64,000 bases of DNA from Paenisporosarcina sp. HGH0030 (GCF_000411295.1 NZ_KE150421.1:621324-685323), one strand, 5' to 3'. Shown: positions 52,752 through 61,894, counted from the first letter of the stretch. Made by a program: numbers and translations. The notes: generated from the sequence alone by a model not told the origin.

Positions 52752-53442
52752 AGTTGATGGCGTCCACACCCATATCGGGCAATATCATATTTTACAAGGT
52801 ATTTCGTTTGAAGCAAAAGAAGGGGAAGTCAGCGTATTGCTAGGTCGAAATGGTGCTGGAAAAACGACGACGTTGAAAACAATTCTAGGACTGACTCCTG
52901 CTTCAAAAGGACAAATCACGTTCAAAGGTCAGGATATAACCAAAAAACCGACACATGGCATCGCGAATACAGGCATTGGCTATGTACCAGAAGATCAGGG
53001 GATATTTGGCGCATTGACTGTTGAAGAAAACATGAAAGTGGCCATGCGTAAAGATGATGAAGCCACTTTGGCCAAACAGGACTATGTCTTGAACCTCTTT
53101 CCGGACTTGAAAAAATTCTGGAAAAAAGACGGGGGTCATTTGTCAGGTGGTCAAAAGCAAATGCTTGCGATGGCTAGGGCTTTTGTTGGGAACAGTCAGT
53201 TGCTGCTGATTGACGAACCATCTAAAGGTCTTGCTCCCATTGTCATTGAAAAAGTGATGGAAGCCATTATTGATATGAAAAAACATACAACGATTGTCTT
53301 GGTCGAACAGAACTTTATGATGGCAAGTCGAATCGGTGATACATATACACTCCTCGATGACGGGAAAACGGTCCAGACAGGTCTAATGCAGGAATTAATT
53401 CAAGACGAGCAAGTGAAACGAAAATATTTAGGAATCGGATAA
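52735..53442 (+). CDS. branched-chain-type ABC transporter ATP-binding protein (LivF-like)
   Basis: The 235-residue ATPase has Walker A GRNGAGKTTT, the LivF segment GIGYVPEDQGIFGALTVEEN, signature LSGGQKQML and Walker B LLLIDEPSKGLAP. The start overlaps the end of the LivG-like gene, and AGGAGGCTCC lies before it, so the two are made together. Confidence 0.92.
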   Translation: MNTMLKVDGVHTHIGQYHILQGISFEAKEGEVSVLLGRNGAGKTTTLKTILGLTPASKGQITFKGQDITKKPTHGIANTGIGYVPEDQGIFGALTVEENMKVAMRKDDEATLAKQDYVLNLFPDLKKFWKKDGGHLSGGQKQMLAMARAFVGNSQLLLIDEPSKGLAPIVIEKVMEAIIDMKKHTTIVLVEQNFMMASRIGDTYTLLDDGKTVQTGLMQELIQDEQVKRKYLGIG

Positions 53443-53454
53443 GGAGGATCAGTC

Positions 53455-54315
53455 ATGGAACTACTCTTGAATTTAACCATCAATGGGCTAGCCACTGGCA
53501 TGTTGATTTTCCTTCTTGCTGCCGGCTTGACCTTGATTTTCGGTTTGATGGACGTACTTAACTTTGCACATGGGGGGCTATTTGCCTGGGGAGCCTACTC
53601 GTCCGTTTGGTTTTATGCGTTGACAGACAGTTTCGGCCTGGCGATTCTCGGAGCAATCGGGACGGGAATCATTCTCGGATTCATTACGGAAAAATTGATC
53701 ATAACACCGGTCTATGGCAATCATATTCAACAAATCTTAATAACGTTAGGATTCATGCTTGTTTTAACTGAGCTTTTGAAAGTCGTGTTCGGTCCTAATC
53801 AGCTTCCAGCAAAAACACCGCCATACTTAACTGGAAGCTGGGAAATTGGGGATGTCATCATTATTAAATACCGAGTTTTCATCATTGTGGTTGGTTTCCT
53901 GATTTTCGGGATTTTCCAATACATTTTAAAGAAAACAAAAATCGGCTTGATTGTCCGAGCGGGAGTCATGAACAAAGAAATGGTGCAGACACTGGGAATC
54001 AACATCAAAAATGTATTTCTGTATGTCTTTATCGTTGGCGCTGCATTAGCAGCACTCGGAGGGGCACTGATGGCTCCGTATTCAGGAGTGATTTATGCAG
54101 AGATGGGCATGGAATTTGCCATCTTAGGTTTCATTGTCGTGGTTATCGGGGGAATGGGCAGTTTTCCAGGATCACTGCTTGCAGCAATTTTAGTAGGTTT
54201 AGCTGGAAGCTTTATGGCGTATTACGTTCCATCACTTTCGTTAGCCGTTAACATGATGCTGATGGCCATCGTATTAATATTCCGTCCGCAAGGATTATTC
54301 AAGGCAAAGGGGTGA
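53455..54315 (+). CDS. branched-chain-type ABC transporter permease (LivH-like)
   Basis: The 286-residue permease has about eight membrane helices with the LivH motifs TLIFGLMDVLNFAHGG and the EAA-like loop VRAGVMNKEMVQTLGINIKN. It begins 12 bp after the ATPase gene with AAGGAGG. It forms the membrane channel with the LivM-like subunit. Confidence 0.92.
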   Translation: MELLLNLTINGLATGMLIFLLAAGLTLIFGLMDVLNFAHGGLFAWGAYSSVWFYALTDSFGLAILGAIGTGIILGFITEKLIITPVYGNHIQQILITLGFMLVLTELLKVVFGPNQLPAKTPPYLTGSWEIGDVIIIKYRVFIIVVGFLIFGIFQYILKKTKIGLIVRAGVMNKEMVQTLGINIKNVFLYVFIVGAALAALGGALMAPYSGVIYAEMGMEFAILGFIVVVIGGMGSFPGSLLAAILVGLAGSFMAYYVPSLSLAVNMMLMAIVLIFRPQGLFKAKG

Positions 54316-54319
54316 AGTC

Positions 54320-55321
54320 ATGACCAGTAAATTTCAATGGAACAATATTTTTCTATCCATTATCGCGATTGTGTTCTTCATCTTCCCTTTTGTAACGGAT
54401 TCCAGGACTTGGACAATATTATTGACGCAAATTTTCATCTTTTCAATTTTGGCCATGAGTTATGACATTTTACTTGGCTATACAGGCATCGTCTCATTCG
54501 GACACGCAATGTTCTTTGGAATGGGTGCCTATACCACAGCTGTCATGCTAGACCGGATGGAACCGACCATCGGTGTCTTCATATTATCAATCGCAACCGG
54601 CATGTTCCTCGCAGGTGTCGTTAGCTTTATTGTCGGTTTGATGACACTGCGTCTGAAGAGTCATTTCTTTGCCATGCTGACACTTGCTGTATCCGGATTA
54701 TTTCTCGTACTAGCAGAAAAATGGCGCAGTCTGACATCAGGAAATGATGGTTTCACGTTCCGCGCACCGGAATTCTTCAAAGATCGTATGGTTTTCTATC
54801 TCGTTACACTCGTGTGCCTTGTTGTGGTGTACTTGTTATTAAGAAGATTTGTGCAATCTCCGATGGGTCACGTGCTGGTAGCGGTACGAGAAAACGAGCA
54901 GCGAACAAAATCACTCGGATTCAAAACTCTGCACTATAAAGTGATTGCCTCCGTAGTAGCTGGCGTTGTGGCAAGTTTGGCTGGTTCGTTATATGCGGTA
55001 AGTTTACGATTCGTGAATACAAGTGTATTGACGATGGATATCACGCTGGACGCGTTGCTCATGACCATTATCGGAGGCGTCGGGACATTGATCGGCCCAA
55101 TTATTGGAGCTGGTGTAATCGAATTATCCCAACATTATTTATCCGGAATGGCTAAGGACTATCCGATTTTTGAACGCTGGATCATTTTCTTCGGGATTGT
55201 CTATATCCTGGCAGTGATATTCTTCCCTTCAGGCATTGTGGGAACCGTCCGACAAGCAATTCACAAACGAAAAAACCCCGCAGTACTTGAAAAGTCGTCG
55301 TCTGGCACGGAGGGATTGTAA
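54320..55321 (+). CDS. branched-chain-type ABC transporter permease (LivM-like)
   Basis: The 333-residue permease has the LivM motifs ILLGYTGIVSFGHAMFFGMG and the loop VAVRENEQRTKSLGFKTLHYK, with nine or ten helices. It overlaps the KAS III-like gene by one base (TAATG), which couples the importer directly to the enzymes. Confidence 0.92.
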   Translation: MTSKFQWNNIFLSIIAIVFFIFPFVTDSRTWTILLTQIFIFSILAMSYDILLGYTGIVSFGHAMFFGMGAYTTAVMLDRMEPTIGVFILSIATGMFLAGVVSFIVGLMTLRLKSHFFAMLTLAVSGLFLVLAEKWRSLTSGNDGFTFRAPEFFKDRMVFYLVTLVCLVVVYLLLRRFVQSPMGHVLVAVRENEQRTKSLGFKTLHYKVIASVVAGVVASLAGSLYAVSLRFVNTSVLTMDITLDALLMTIIGGVGTLIGPIIGAGVIELSQHYLSGMAKDYPIFERWIIFFGIVYILAVIFFPSGIVGTVRQAIHKRKNPAVLEKSSSGTEGL

Positions 55322-56331
55322 TGCAAATTGGTATCGTCAGCACAGGTCTTTACATACCTACCCATTCCATGACAGCAGAAGAAATCTCTTTAGCCTCAGG
55401 GGTACCTTTACAGGTAGTCAAAGATAAGATGGGCATTACGAAAAAACCGATTCCAGGTCCAGACGATCATACGGTTCAGATGGGCATCTGGGCAGCAAAG
55501 GATGCTTTAGACAGAGGTCATGTCGATCCTAAATCAATTGACTGCGTGATCTATATAGGTGAAGAGCATAAGGAATACCCACTATGGACCGCAGCCATCA
55601 AAACACAGGAAGAAATCGGCGCATATCATGCATGGGGGTTTGATATCGCACTGCGTTGCGGCACAACCATACTGGCTCTTAAATTGGCTCAAAGTTTGAT
55701 GCTTGCAGACGATTCCATCGACACTGTCCTGCTTGCAGGTGGATACCGAAATGGGGATTTCATCGATTATACGAACGAGCGGACCCGCTTCATGTTCAAT
55801 CTCGGAGCGGGAGGTGGCGCGATGATTTTGAAAAAGAATCATGGCCACAATATTTTGCTTGAATCGGATATCATGACCGATGGATCCTTTTCGGAAGATG
55901 TCGTGGTACCAGTCGGAGGGACGAAAATGCCACTGACGAATGAAGTGTTGTCGTCGGGTTCTTACCGACTCGATGTCACTGATCCAGAAGGAATGAAAAA
56001 ACGTCTGGAACAAAAATCAATGCAAAACTTTTTGAAGGTCATCCGACACTCTTTGTCGAAGAGCGGATATACAGAACAAGATATTTCTTACGTTGCCATG
56101 CTCCACATGAAAAAATCAGCACATGACTACGTGCTCAATGAACTGGGGTTAACGGAAGACCAGTCCATTTACTTGCATGAATACGGTCATATTGGCCAAA
56201 TAGATCAAATCATTTCTTTGCAGCTCGCACAACAACAAGGAAAGCTTCAAAAAGGAGATATTGTCGTATTGGTTAGTGCTGGTATCGGCTATGCGTGGGG
56301 AGCAACAACAATCAAATGGGGTTCTGAATAG
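55321..56331 (+). CDS. KAS III-like thiolase-fold enzyme with altered active site
   Basis: The 336-residue protein resembles 3-oxoacyl-ACP synthase III. The nucleophile Cys113 is in DIALRCGTTILAL and a histidine is at 262 (MLHMKKSAHDY). The third residue of the usual Cys-His-Asn triad, Asn in the FabH motif YGN, is His290 here (EYGHIGQID). It could therefore be an acyltransferase, a ketoacyl-cleaving or a condensing enzyme that differs from FabH. The operon position suggests a CoA thioester substrate. Confidence 0.82.
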   Translation: MQIGIVSTGLYIPTHSMTAEEISLASGVPLQVVKDKMGITKKPIPGPDDHTVQMGIWAAKDALDRGHVDPKSIDCVIYIGEEHKEYPLWTAAIKTQEEIGAYHAWGFDIALRCGTTILALKLAQSLMLADDSIDTVLLAGGYRNGDFIDYTNERTRFMFNLGAGGGAMILKKNHGHNILLESDIMTDGSFSEDVVVPVGGTKMPLTNEVLSSGSYRLDVTDPEGMKKRLEQKSMQNFLKVIRHSLSKSGYTEQDISYVAMLHMKKSAHDYVLNELGLTEDQSIYLHEYGHIGQIDQIISLQLAQQQGKLQKGDIVVLVSAGIGYAWGATTIKWGSE

Positions 56332-56342
56332 GGGGAGATTTA

Positions 56343-57227
56343 ATGGCAATGCAAAAAATTTTACTCGATAATGGCGAAACGATTTCATACCGTGAACGGT
56401 ACGGCGGAGAGCAAGTCGTCGTCCTAGTTCATGGGAATATGACTTCTTCTCAGCACTGGGATGTGTTGATTGATGCTCTGGACCCAAAATATAAACTGTA
56501 TGCGCTTGACCTGAGAGGCTTCGGGGAATCAAGTTATCATACCCGTGTTCAAGGAATAGCTGACTTTGCCGCTGACTTGAGAGGTTTCGTGGATGCACTC
56601 GGACTTGAATCATTTCATTTAGTCGGCTGGTCTACAGGTGGTGCGATCTGTATGCAATTTGTCGCTGACAACCGAGGATACTGTGAGAAACTCGTCCTGC
56701 TTGCTTCCGCTTCAACCCGTGGGTATCCATTCTCTGGGACGAAGGCAGATGGAACACCCGATTTGCAAACTCGTCTTCAATCTATCGAAGAAGTGGAAAA
56801 TGATGCAGGAAAAACAAAAGCCGTACAAGGATTATATGATACGCAAAACCGTGAAGGACTTAAAGGACTCTGGAATGCACTGATTTATACACATAAACAG
56901 CCTGACGAGAAAAAATACGATGAATATGTATCGGATATGCTGACGCAACGCAATCTGGCGGACGTATACCATTCATTAAACACGTTCAATATCAGCAATG
57001 TTCAAAACGGGCTAAGTCAAGGCACAAATCAAGCCAAGGATATCACCATTCCAGTACTTATTTTAAGAGGCGATCGTGACTATGTCGTATCTGAAGAGAT
57101 GACACAGGAAATCGTGGAAGACCTTGGGGAAAACGCCACTTATATTCCATTGACTAATACTGGCCATTCACCGCTCATCGATGATTTGCCGCAACTGATA
57201 CAACGAATCGAAGAATTTTTAGGTTAG
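56343..57227 (+). CDS. alpha/beta hydrolase
   Basis: The 294-residue protein has oxyanion HGNMTSSQHW, nucleophile elbow GWSTGG (Ser97), acid region RGDRDYVV and His in NTGHSP. It could cleave a thioester, lactone or C-C bond of an operon intermediate. GGGGGAG precedes the ATG and it follows the KAS III-like gene by 11 bp. Confidence 0.87.
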   Translation: MAMQKILLDNGETISYRERYGGEQVVVLVHGNMTSSQHWDVLIDALDPKYKLYALDLRGFGESSYHTRVQGIADFAADLRGFVDALGLESFHLVGWSTGGAICMQFVADNRGYCEKLVLLASASTRGYPFSGTKADGTPDLQTRLQSIEEVENDAGKTKAVQGLYDTQNREGLKGLWNALIYTHKQPDEKKYDEYVSDMLTQRNLADVYHSLNTFNISNVQNGLSQGTNQAKDITIPVLILRGDRDYVVSEEMTQEIVEDLGENATYIPLTNTGHSPLIDDLPQLIQRIEEFLG

Positions 57228-57238
57228 GAGGCTACTAT

Positions 57239-57979
57239 ATGCGTTTAGATAAGCAAGTTGCGATTATCACTGGTGGGGCAAATGGTATCGGCTACGCATC
57301 AGTCGAGCGCTTCGCCCAAGAAGGAGCTCGTGTCATTTTGGCAGATTATGATGAATCTACCGGAGTGAAAGCAGCGGAAGAGTTAAAAGAGCAAGGCTAT
57401 GATGTCATGTTCGTTCAAGTCGATGTGGCGGATCGCGACAGTGTCCAGCACATGGTCGCACAAGCGGTTGAAATTTACGGAGGCATTGATATTTTGGTGA
57501 ATAATGCCGGCATCACCAGAGATGCCATGCTTGCAAAAATGGACATTGCTGACTTTCAAAGGGTTCTTGATGTCAATTTAACGGGCGTCTTTAACTGTAC
57601 ACAAAGCGTATTGCCACACTTAATCGAAAAAGGAAAAGGGAAAATTATTAATACTTCTTCAGTCAGTGGTGTATATGGGAATGTCGGACAGACCAATTAT
57701 GCCGCTTCAAAAGCAGCGGTCGTGGGGATGACCAAATCGTGGGCAAAAGAATTGGGACGCAAAGGCATCAATGTCAATGCGGTAGCACCAGGATTCACCT
57801 TGACTGCAATGGTCGAAAAAATGCCTGATAAAATCATTGACCAAATGAAATCGATTGTTGGACTGCAACGATTGGCTGTACCGAAAGATATTGCTAATGC
57901 CTATTTATTTCTCGCATCGTCAGAATCAGATTATGTTCATGGGCATGTTCTGCATGTTGACGGTGGCATTATGATGTAA
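57239..57979 (+). CDS. short-chain dehydrogenase/reductase (FabG-like)
   Basis: The 246-residue enzyme has TGGANGIG (residues 11-18), NNAG (88-91), Ser140/141, and YAASK with Tyr154 and Lys158, plus GGIMM at the end as in FabG. It probably interconverts a 3-hydroxyacyl and 3-ketoacyl thioester. GGAGG precedes the ATG. It follows the hydrolase gene by 11 bp. Confidence 0.9.
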   Translation: MRLDKQVAIITGGANGIGYASVERFAQEGARVILADYDESTGVKAAEELKEQGYDVMFVQVDVADRDSVQHMVAQAVEIYGGIDILVNNAGITRDAMLAKMDIADFQRVLDVNLTGVFNCTQSVLPHLIEKGKGKIINTSSVSGVYGNVGQTNYAASKAAVVGMTKSWAKELGRKGINVNAVAPGFTLTAMVEKMPDKIIDQMKSIVGLQRLAVPKDIANAYLFLASSESDYVHGHVLHVDGGIMM

Positions 57980-57995
57980 GAAAGGAAGGGTACGG

Positions 57996-59480
57996 ATGTA
58001 TAATGATCAATCCTGGTTTTTAAAACGAGCACTATTGGCACCCTCCCGTCTTGCCTGTGTTGATATCGATAGTGACCAGCAATGGACGTATGCTCAATTT
58101 GCGCGTCTCATTGAACAGTGGGTACAACGATTAACGGAAGAGAAGTTGCAACAAGGGGACCGTGTGGCGATACTTGCTGCCAATCACCCTGAGCTGCTGG
58201 CCATTTTATTTGCCTGTGGATTGAAAGGTTATATATATGTACCTTTGAATTTCAGATTAAGCCATCATGAACTCAACGATATTCTGGAAGATTGTGAACC
58301 ATCAATCCTAATAACGGATGATTTATACGAAAACATAGCACTTTCATTTGATGGCAAGAAAGTCATGAACAGGGAAGTACCTTTCAATAATGAACCTTGT
58401 GTATTCGAAATGCACTCTATCCAATCTGTTTCGGCGGATGAATCGTGGATGATGATTTATACAGGAGGTACGACAGGGAAACCAAAAGGAGTACTCCTGT
58501 CCTATCACAACGTCAACTGGAACGCGTTGAACACAATTGTTAGCTGGGGGTTGTCGGAACGAGATTGCACTGTCAACTATATGCCCTTGTTCCATACAGG
58601 GGGATTGAATGCTTTGTCGATCCCAATCCTGATGGCAGGGGGAACAGTGGTAATCGGTCATCGATTTGATGCAGAACAAGCATTGAACGAAATTCTGAAA
58701 CGAAAAGCAACCATTTCCTTATTCGTTCCAACGATGTATGAATTGATGACACAGTCGGAGACGTTCAAGAAACATGATTTTCCTGACGTCCGAGTGTTTT
58801 TATCAGGTGGCGCTCCGTGTCCGGTTACGGTATATGAACAATTTGAAAACAAAGGTTTACCTTTTAAAGAAGGCTATGGTCTTTCTGAAGCGGGACCAAA
58901 TAATTTTGTTATCGATGTCAGAGTGGCCAAAGTCAAAAGAGGATCAGTTGGCAAAAGCATGCAATTTGTAGATACTTTGATTGTTACGAAAGACCATCAA
59001 CCTGCATTAATCGGGGAAGTCGGGGAGCTTTGGATTCGTGGACGGCATGTTTTCAGGGGCTACTGGCGAAATGACAAAGAAACCGCAGCTACGATGCAAA
59101 ACGAGTGGTTGAAAACCGGGGATCTGGCGAAAATTGATGCAGACGGTGATACGTATATTGTCGGACGAAAAAAAGACATGATCGTAACCGGTGGGGAGAA
59201 CGTCTATCCTCAGGAAATCGAACATTGTCTACTCCTGCATCGTACAATCAGGGAAGCGGCTGTCATCGGACTCCCGGATGAGAAGTGGGGCGAAGTCGTT
59301 ACCGCATTCATTTCATTGAGTGACCCTGCTCTATTTGAAGAAACTCAATTGACCGAACATTGCCGTCAATTTTTAGGAGGCTATAAAATCCCGAAAAAAT
59401 TTGTGGTGTTACCGGAACTGCCGAAAACGCATGTCGGAAAAATTGATAAGAAACAACTATCAGCCTTGAAAGTCGTGTAA
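57996..59480 (+). CDS. acyl-CoA ligase (AMP-binding, class I adenylate-forming)
   Basis: The 494-residue ligase has the P-loop YTGGTTGKPKGV, the motif GYGLSEAGP, the hinge region TGDLAKIDADGDTYIVGRKKDMIVTGGENVYPQEIE, and the catalytic Lys in KIPKKFVVLPELPKTHVGKIDK. It activates a fatty or aromatic carboxylate to its CoA ester using ATP. As the only ATP-dependent activation step in the operon, it supports the idea that the importer carries a carboxylic acid. Confidence 0.92.
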   Translation: MYNDQSWFLKRALLAPSRLACVDIDSDQQWTYAQFARLIEQWVQRLTEEKLQQGDRVAILAANHPELLAILFACGLKGYIYVPLNFRLSHHELNDILEDCEPSILITDDLYENIALSFDGKKVMNREVPFNNEPCVFEMHSIQSVSADESWMMIYTGGTTGKPKGVLLSYHNVNWNALNTIVSWGLSERDCTVNYMPLFHTGGLNALSIPILMAGGTVVIGHRFDAEQALNEILKRKATISLFVPTMYELMTQSETFKKHDFPDVRVFLSGGAPCPVTVYEQFENKGLPFKEGYGLSEAGPNNFVIDVRVAKVKRGSVGKSMQFVDTLIVTKDHQPALIGEVGELWIRGRHVFRGYWRNDKETAATMQNEWLKTGDLAKIDADGDTYIVGRKKDMIVTGGENVYPQEIEHCLLLHRTIREAAVIGLPDEKWGEVVTAFISLSDPALFEETQLTEHCRQFLGGYKIPKKFVVLPELPKTHVGKIDKKQLSALKVV

Positions 59481-59528
59481 CTGCTTTTTCTTGCTCAATT
59501 TTGTATAATGGTGCAAGAGGTGAGCAAG

Positions 59529-59954
59529 ATGTTTGTCAGTGAAAAAGAAATTGAAATCCGTTATGCCGAAACAGACCAAATGGGTGTCGTTTACCATGCC
59601 AACTACTTGGTATGGATGGAAATCGGAAGAACCAATCTGATTGAAGATTTAGGCTACACGTATGCCGGACTGGAAAGTGAAGGCTATTTATCACCAGTGA
59701 CCGATTTGAGTATCCAATATAAAGCGTCGATGAAATATGGTCAGAAAGCAACTGTTCGCACATGGGTTGAGTCTCATGGTAAACTGCGTACAACCTATGG
59801 TTACGAGATCTTACATGCGGATGGAACGGTAGCAGCAACAGCAAAGTCAGAACATGTTTTGGTGAAAAAAGAAACATTCCGACCTGTATCGCTTAAAAAA
59901 GTGAATGCAGAGTGGGACGCTACATATGCTGAAATCGCCAAGGTGAAGAGCTGA
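59529..59954 (+). CDS. 4-hydroxybenzoyl-CoA-type thioesterase (YneP/YbgC-like)
   Basis: The start is ATG 59529 behind AGAGGTGAGC. The ATG at 59508 overlaps a TATAAT box, which may be this gene's own promoter. The 141-residue hotdog protein carries RYAETDQMGVVYHANYLVWMEIGR, with the catalytic Asp of the YbgC type. B. subtilis has YneP in this spot, followed by YneQ, so it may be part of the conserved core rather than the operon. Confidence 0.87.
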   Translation: MFVSEKEIEIRYAETDQMGVVYHANYLVWMEIGRTNLIEDLGYTYAGLESEGYLSPVTDLSIQYKASMKYGQKATVRTWVESHGKLRTTYGYEILHADGTVAATAKSEHVLVKKETFRPVSLKKVNAEWDATYAEIAKVKS

Positions 59955-60253
59955 TGGCTTTTGGATTGAAACGCCACGAGTTGACGGCATGGAAAGAAGC
60001 AGTCAGCAGAGGCGAGATCGCATTTTTGACGCATTACTGGCTGGATGACCGATTCCCGGGATGCAAGACGGTTACTAAAGTCGGTTGCGCTGACGTAGAA
60101 CGATTGATTACGTGGGGAAAGCAATATGGCTTGAAGGCTGAATGGATCGACTACAAGGAAGCTTATCCACATTTTGATTTATTCGGACAGCATCAGGAAG
60201 CGATCTTACGTAAAGAAAATATGCTGAACCAATTGCAACGTTTTGCCAATTAG
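59954..60253 (+). CDS. YneQ-like hypothetical protein
   Basis: The 99-residue soluble protein overlaps the thioesterase stop by one base. It includes FLTHYWLDDRFPGCKTVTKVGCADVERL and a C-terminal helix. The placement after YneP and before yneR-plsY-parE matches B. subtilis yneQ, which supports the assignment. Function unknown. Confidence 0.75.
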   Translation: MAFGLKRHELTAWKEAVSRGEIAFLTHYWLDDRFPGCKTVTKVGCADVERLITWGKQYGLKAEWIDYKEAYPHFDLFGQHQEAILRKENMLNQLQRFAN

Positions 60254-60291
60254 AAAACCCACTTTGAGTTGACGCTCAAAGTGGGTTTTCT
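60254..60291 (+). terminator. terminator after yneQ
   Basis: A perfect 15-bp stem AAAACCCACTTTGAG / CTCAAAGTGGGTTTT with a 6-nt loop. Confidence 0.92.
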
Positions 60292-60321
60292 CTTAGGTTT
60301 TACTTAATTAATAGTGGAAAG

Positions 60322-60450
60322 ATGAGTATCGGTGAAGAAGATACTGAAGAAATTGGAGAACCAATAATAGAAAACTTTCTCCTAACATTAAGATTATTTA
60401 ATTTGCAAATAGAAGAAATATTATATCACTTATGGAGTCTCTATACGTAA
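60322..60450 (+). CDS. possible 42-residue acidic peptide
   Basis: The frame MSIGEEDTEEIGEPIIENFL followed by LTLRLFNLQIEEILYHLWSL reads like a real helical protein but has only a poor ribosome site (GTGGAAAG too close to the ATG). It lies between a strong terminator and the toxin gene, and may be a remnant. Confidence 0.35.
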   Translation: MSIGEEDTEEIGEPIIENFLLTLRLFNLQIEEILYHLWSLYT

Positions 60451-60479
60451 ATTATGGTAAAATTAGGTGGGGGTGAATC

Positions 60480-61364
60480 ATGTTAGAAAATCAACTGGAA
60501 TCAAATAGATGGTACAAGAATCTCCTCAACAAAAAGGTTCTAGGACCAATAATTCTTATAATAGTTCTGTTTTTTGTAAAGCTGATATGGGGCGATTCAA
60601 TTCTCTCCTTTACCCAAAAAAACAAGTGGTTCATTCTTATTGGCTTTGCGGCGGTAATTCTCTACATAAGTTGGGCATTTGAAGGATTTTTTAAAAAGCA
60701 TAAACAAAATTTGCGGAGAACATGGTATTTCCTTTTCATTATTGGGGTTGTGCTGTTGCTTAATCAGACTGGTTTTAATGTGCAAGAATGGCAACGATAC
60801 ACATTGTTAGCAGGGATGTTCATCTTTGTTGATTTAGCCTTGTTTTTAACTCCAACTATTAAGAAAATCGGCGGAGCTGAAATGGAACAAATCAATGATG
60901 TGGAAAGCATCAATGAGGAAATGCAGAAGGTTATTGTTCAAACACAAAATAGAAGTTTGCAATTCACAGATATATTGGATAGGATGCAAATATCTTCTTT
61001 TGAAACTCAAGAATGGAATGAAATAGAGAATTATCAGGAGAGTTTAGAAGATTTTTTATATTCCTATGGAGAAACTTGCAGACAAAATATCACGGTATTC
61101 AAGAAAAACAATGATAATTTCTTTAGGCAAGAAGTAGGTACAATTCTTGGAGTTAATATTACGGATGAACAAATGAATTCCATAAATGAGAAAGTAGTCG
61201 TTCATATAGACAAGCATACCGTCCTCATTCCATATCTCGAAAAAATATTTCCAGTAGTCATTTCTATTGAATCGGAAAAGGAACATGTTTTGGATATTGA
61301 TATAGATCATATTATTAATCTTTCTATGATACATAGTTGGTTAAAAAAACCACTTGAAGAGTGA
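60480..61364 (+). CDS. spoIISA: SpoIISA family toxin
   Basis: The 294-residue membrane protein has three to four N-terminal helices and a cytosolic GAF-like domain. The stretch RRTWYFLFIIGVVLLLN followed by WQRYTLLAGMFIFVDLALFL and KKIGGAEMEQ aligns with B. subtilis SpoIISA (RKTWYLLFVLGAMV, WERYLIVAVSFALIDAFIFL, KKLAGSELE). SpoIISA depolarises the membrane and kills unless bound by SpoIISB. This one is about 45 residues longer, with an extra N-terminal helix. GGTGGGGGTG precedes the ATG. Confidence 0.85.
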   Translation: MLENQLESNRWYKNLLNKKVLGPIILIIVLFFVKLIWGDSILSFTQKNKWFILIGFAAVILYISWAFEGFFKKHKQNLRRTWYFLFIIGVVLLLNQTGFNVQEWQRYTLLAGMFIFVDLALFLTPTIKKIGGAEMEQINDVESINEEMQKVIVQTQNRSLQFTDILDRMQISSFETQEWNEIENYQESLEDFLYSYGETCRQNITVFKKNNDNFFRQEVGTILGVNITDEQMNSINEKVVVHIDKHTVLIPYLEKIFPVVISIESEKEHVLDIDIDHIINLSMIHSWLKKPLEE

Positions 61365-61378
61365 GTCTCTTAAGTGGT
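61351..61378 (+). promoter_or_regulatory. hairpin between toxin and antitoxin genes
   Basis: CCACTTGAAGAG / CTCTTAAGTGG, with one bulge, spans the toxin stop codon. It may limit readthrough or stabilise the toxin mRNA. There is no T-run. Confidence 0.5.
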
Positions 61379-61446
61379 CAACATTATAGATAAAAAAGTA
61401 TAAGTTTGATAGAATAAGGGTAAATGATAGTAAAGGAGTGGAGAAA

Positions 61447-61647
61447 ATGGTAGAGCGTACAAGTACAACAGAAGGTATGGTAGTAACTGTAGCTAAAAGA
61501 CGCAGAGATAAGGTTAAGTCTCCTTTTTTACGAGAGAAGGCTACTCGAACAGCTCCACGAACTTCACCATCATTGTATACAAGGGATTTATTTAAGAGAA
61601 GCGATGAAGCTGTAGATCGTTTAAGAGATAGCCGTTCAATGAAGTGA
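61447..61647 (+). CDS. candidate SpoIISB-like antitoxin
   Basis: The 66-residue, strongly basic protein is behind AAAGGAG, 82 bp after the toxin. Its end (RTSPSLYTRDLFKRSDEAVD) resembles the SpoIISB segment SPHTARIFKENERLIDEYKR that binds the SpoIISA dimer, although the rest differs. The size (SpoIISB has 56 residues), charge, position and predicted disorder all fit. The assignment rests on context plus this weak similarity. Confidence 0.6.
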   Translation: MVERTSTTEGMVVTVAKRRRDKVKSPFLREKATRTAPRTSPSLYTRDLFKRSDEAVDRLRDSRSMK

Positions 61648-61750
61648 AAGGGTAGCTTATGAATATTCTCAGACTTTTTTGTTTAAACCTCTCATATGTT
61701 GACCATACAGACAGTATAATTGTACAAAGCTTTGTATGGGAGTTGATGCA

Positions 61751-61894
61751 TTGAGAGAAGAAAAGAAGAAAACTACCTTCTTAACGGATAAGCCGTCGGG
61801 AACGTTACCAAAGCGTGAAAAAGATGAGAGTTACCTTCTCAATTTGAATAAGAAAATGAAAGACAATATTAATAAATTAAAGAAGAGCAGATAG
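61751..61894 (+). CDS. 47-residue basic protein
   Basis: TTG 61751 is eight bases after GGGAG. The product MREEKKKTTFLTDKPSGTLP followed by KREKDESYLLNLNKKMKDNI is highly charged and probably disordered. It lies downstream of the candidate antitoxin with its own terminator. B. subtilis has a third gene, spoIISC, at its locus, but I see no clear similarity. Confidence 0.5.
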   Translation: MREEKKKTTFLTDKPSGTLPKREKDESYLLNLNKKMKDNINKLKKSR

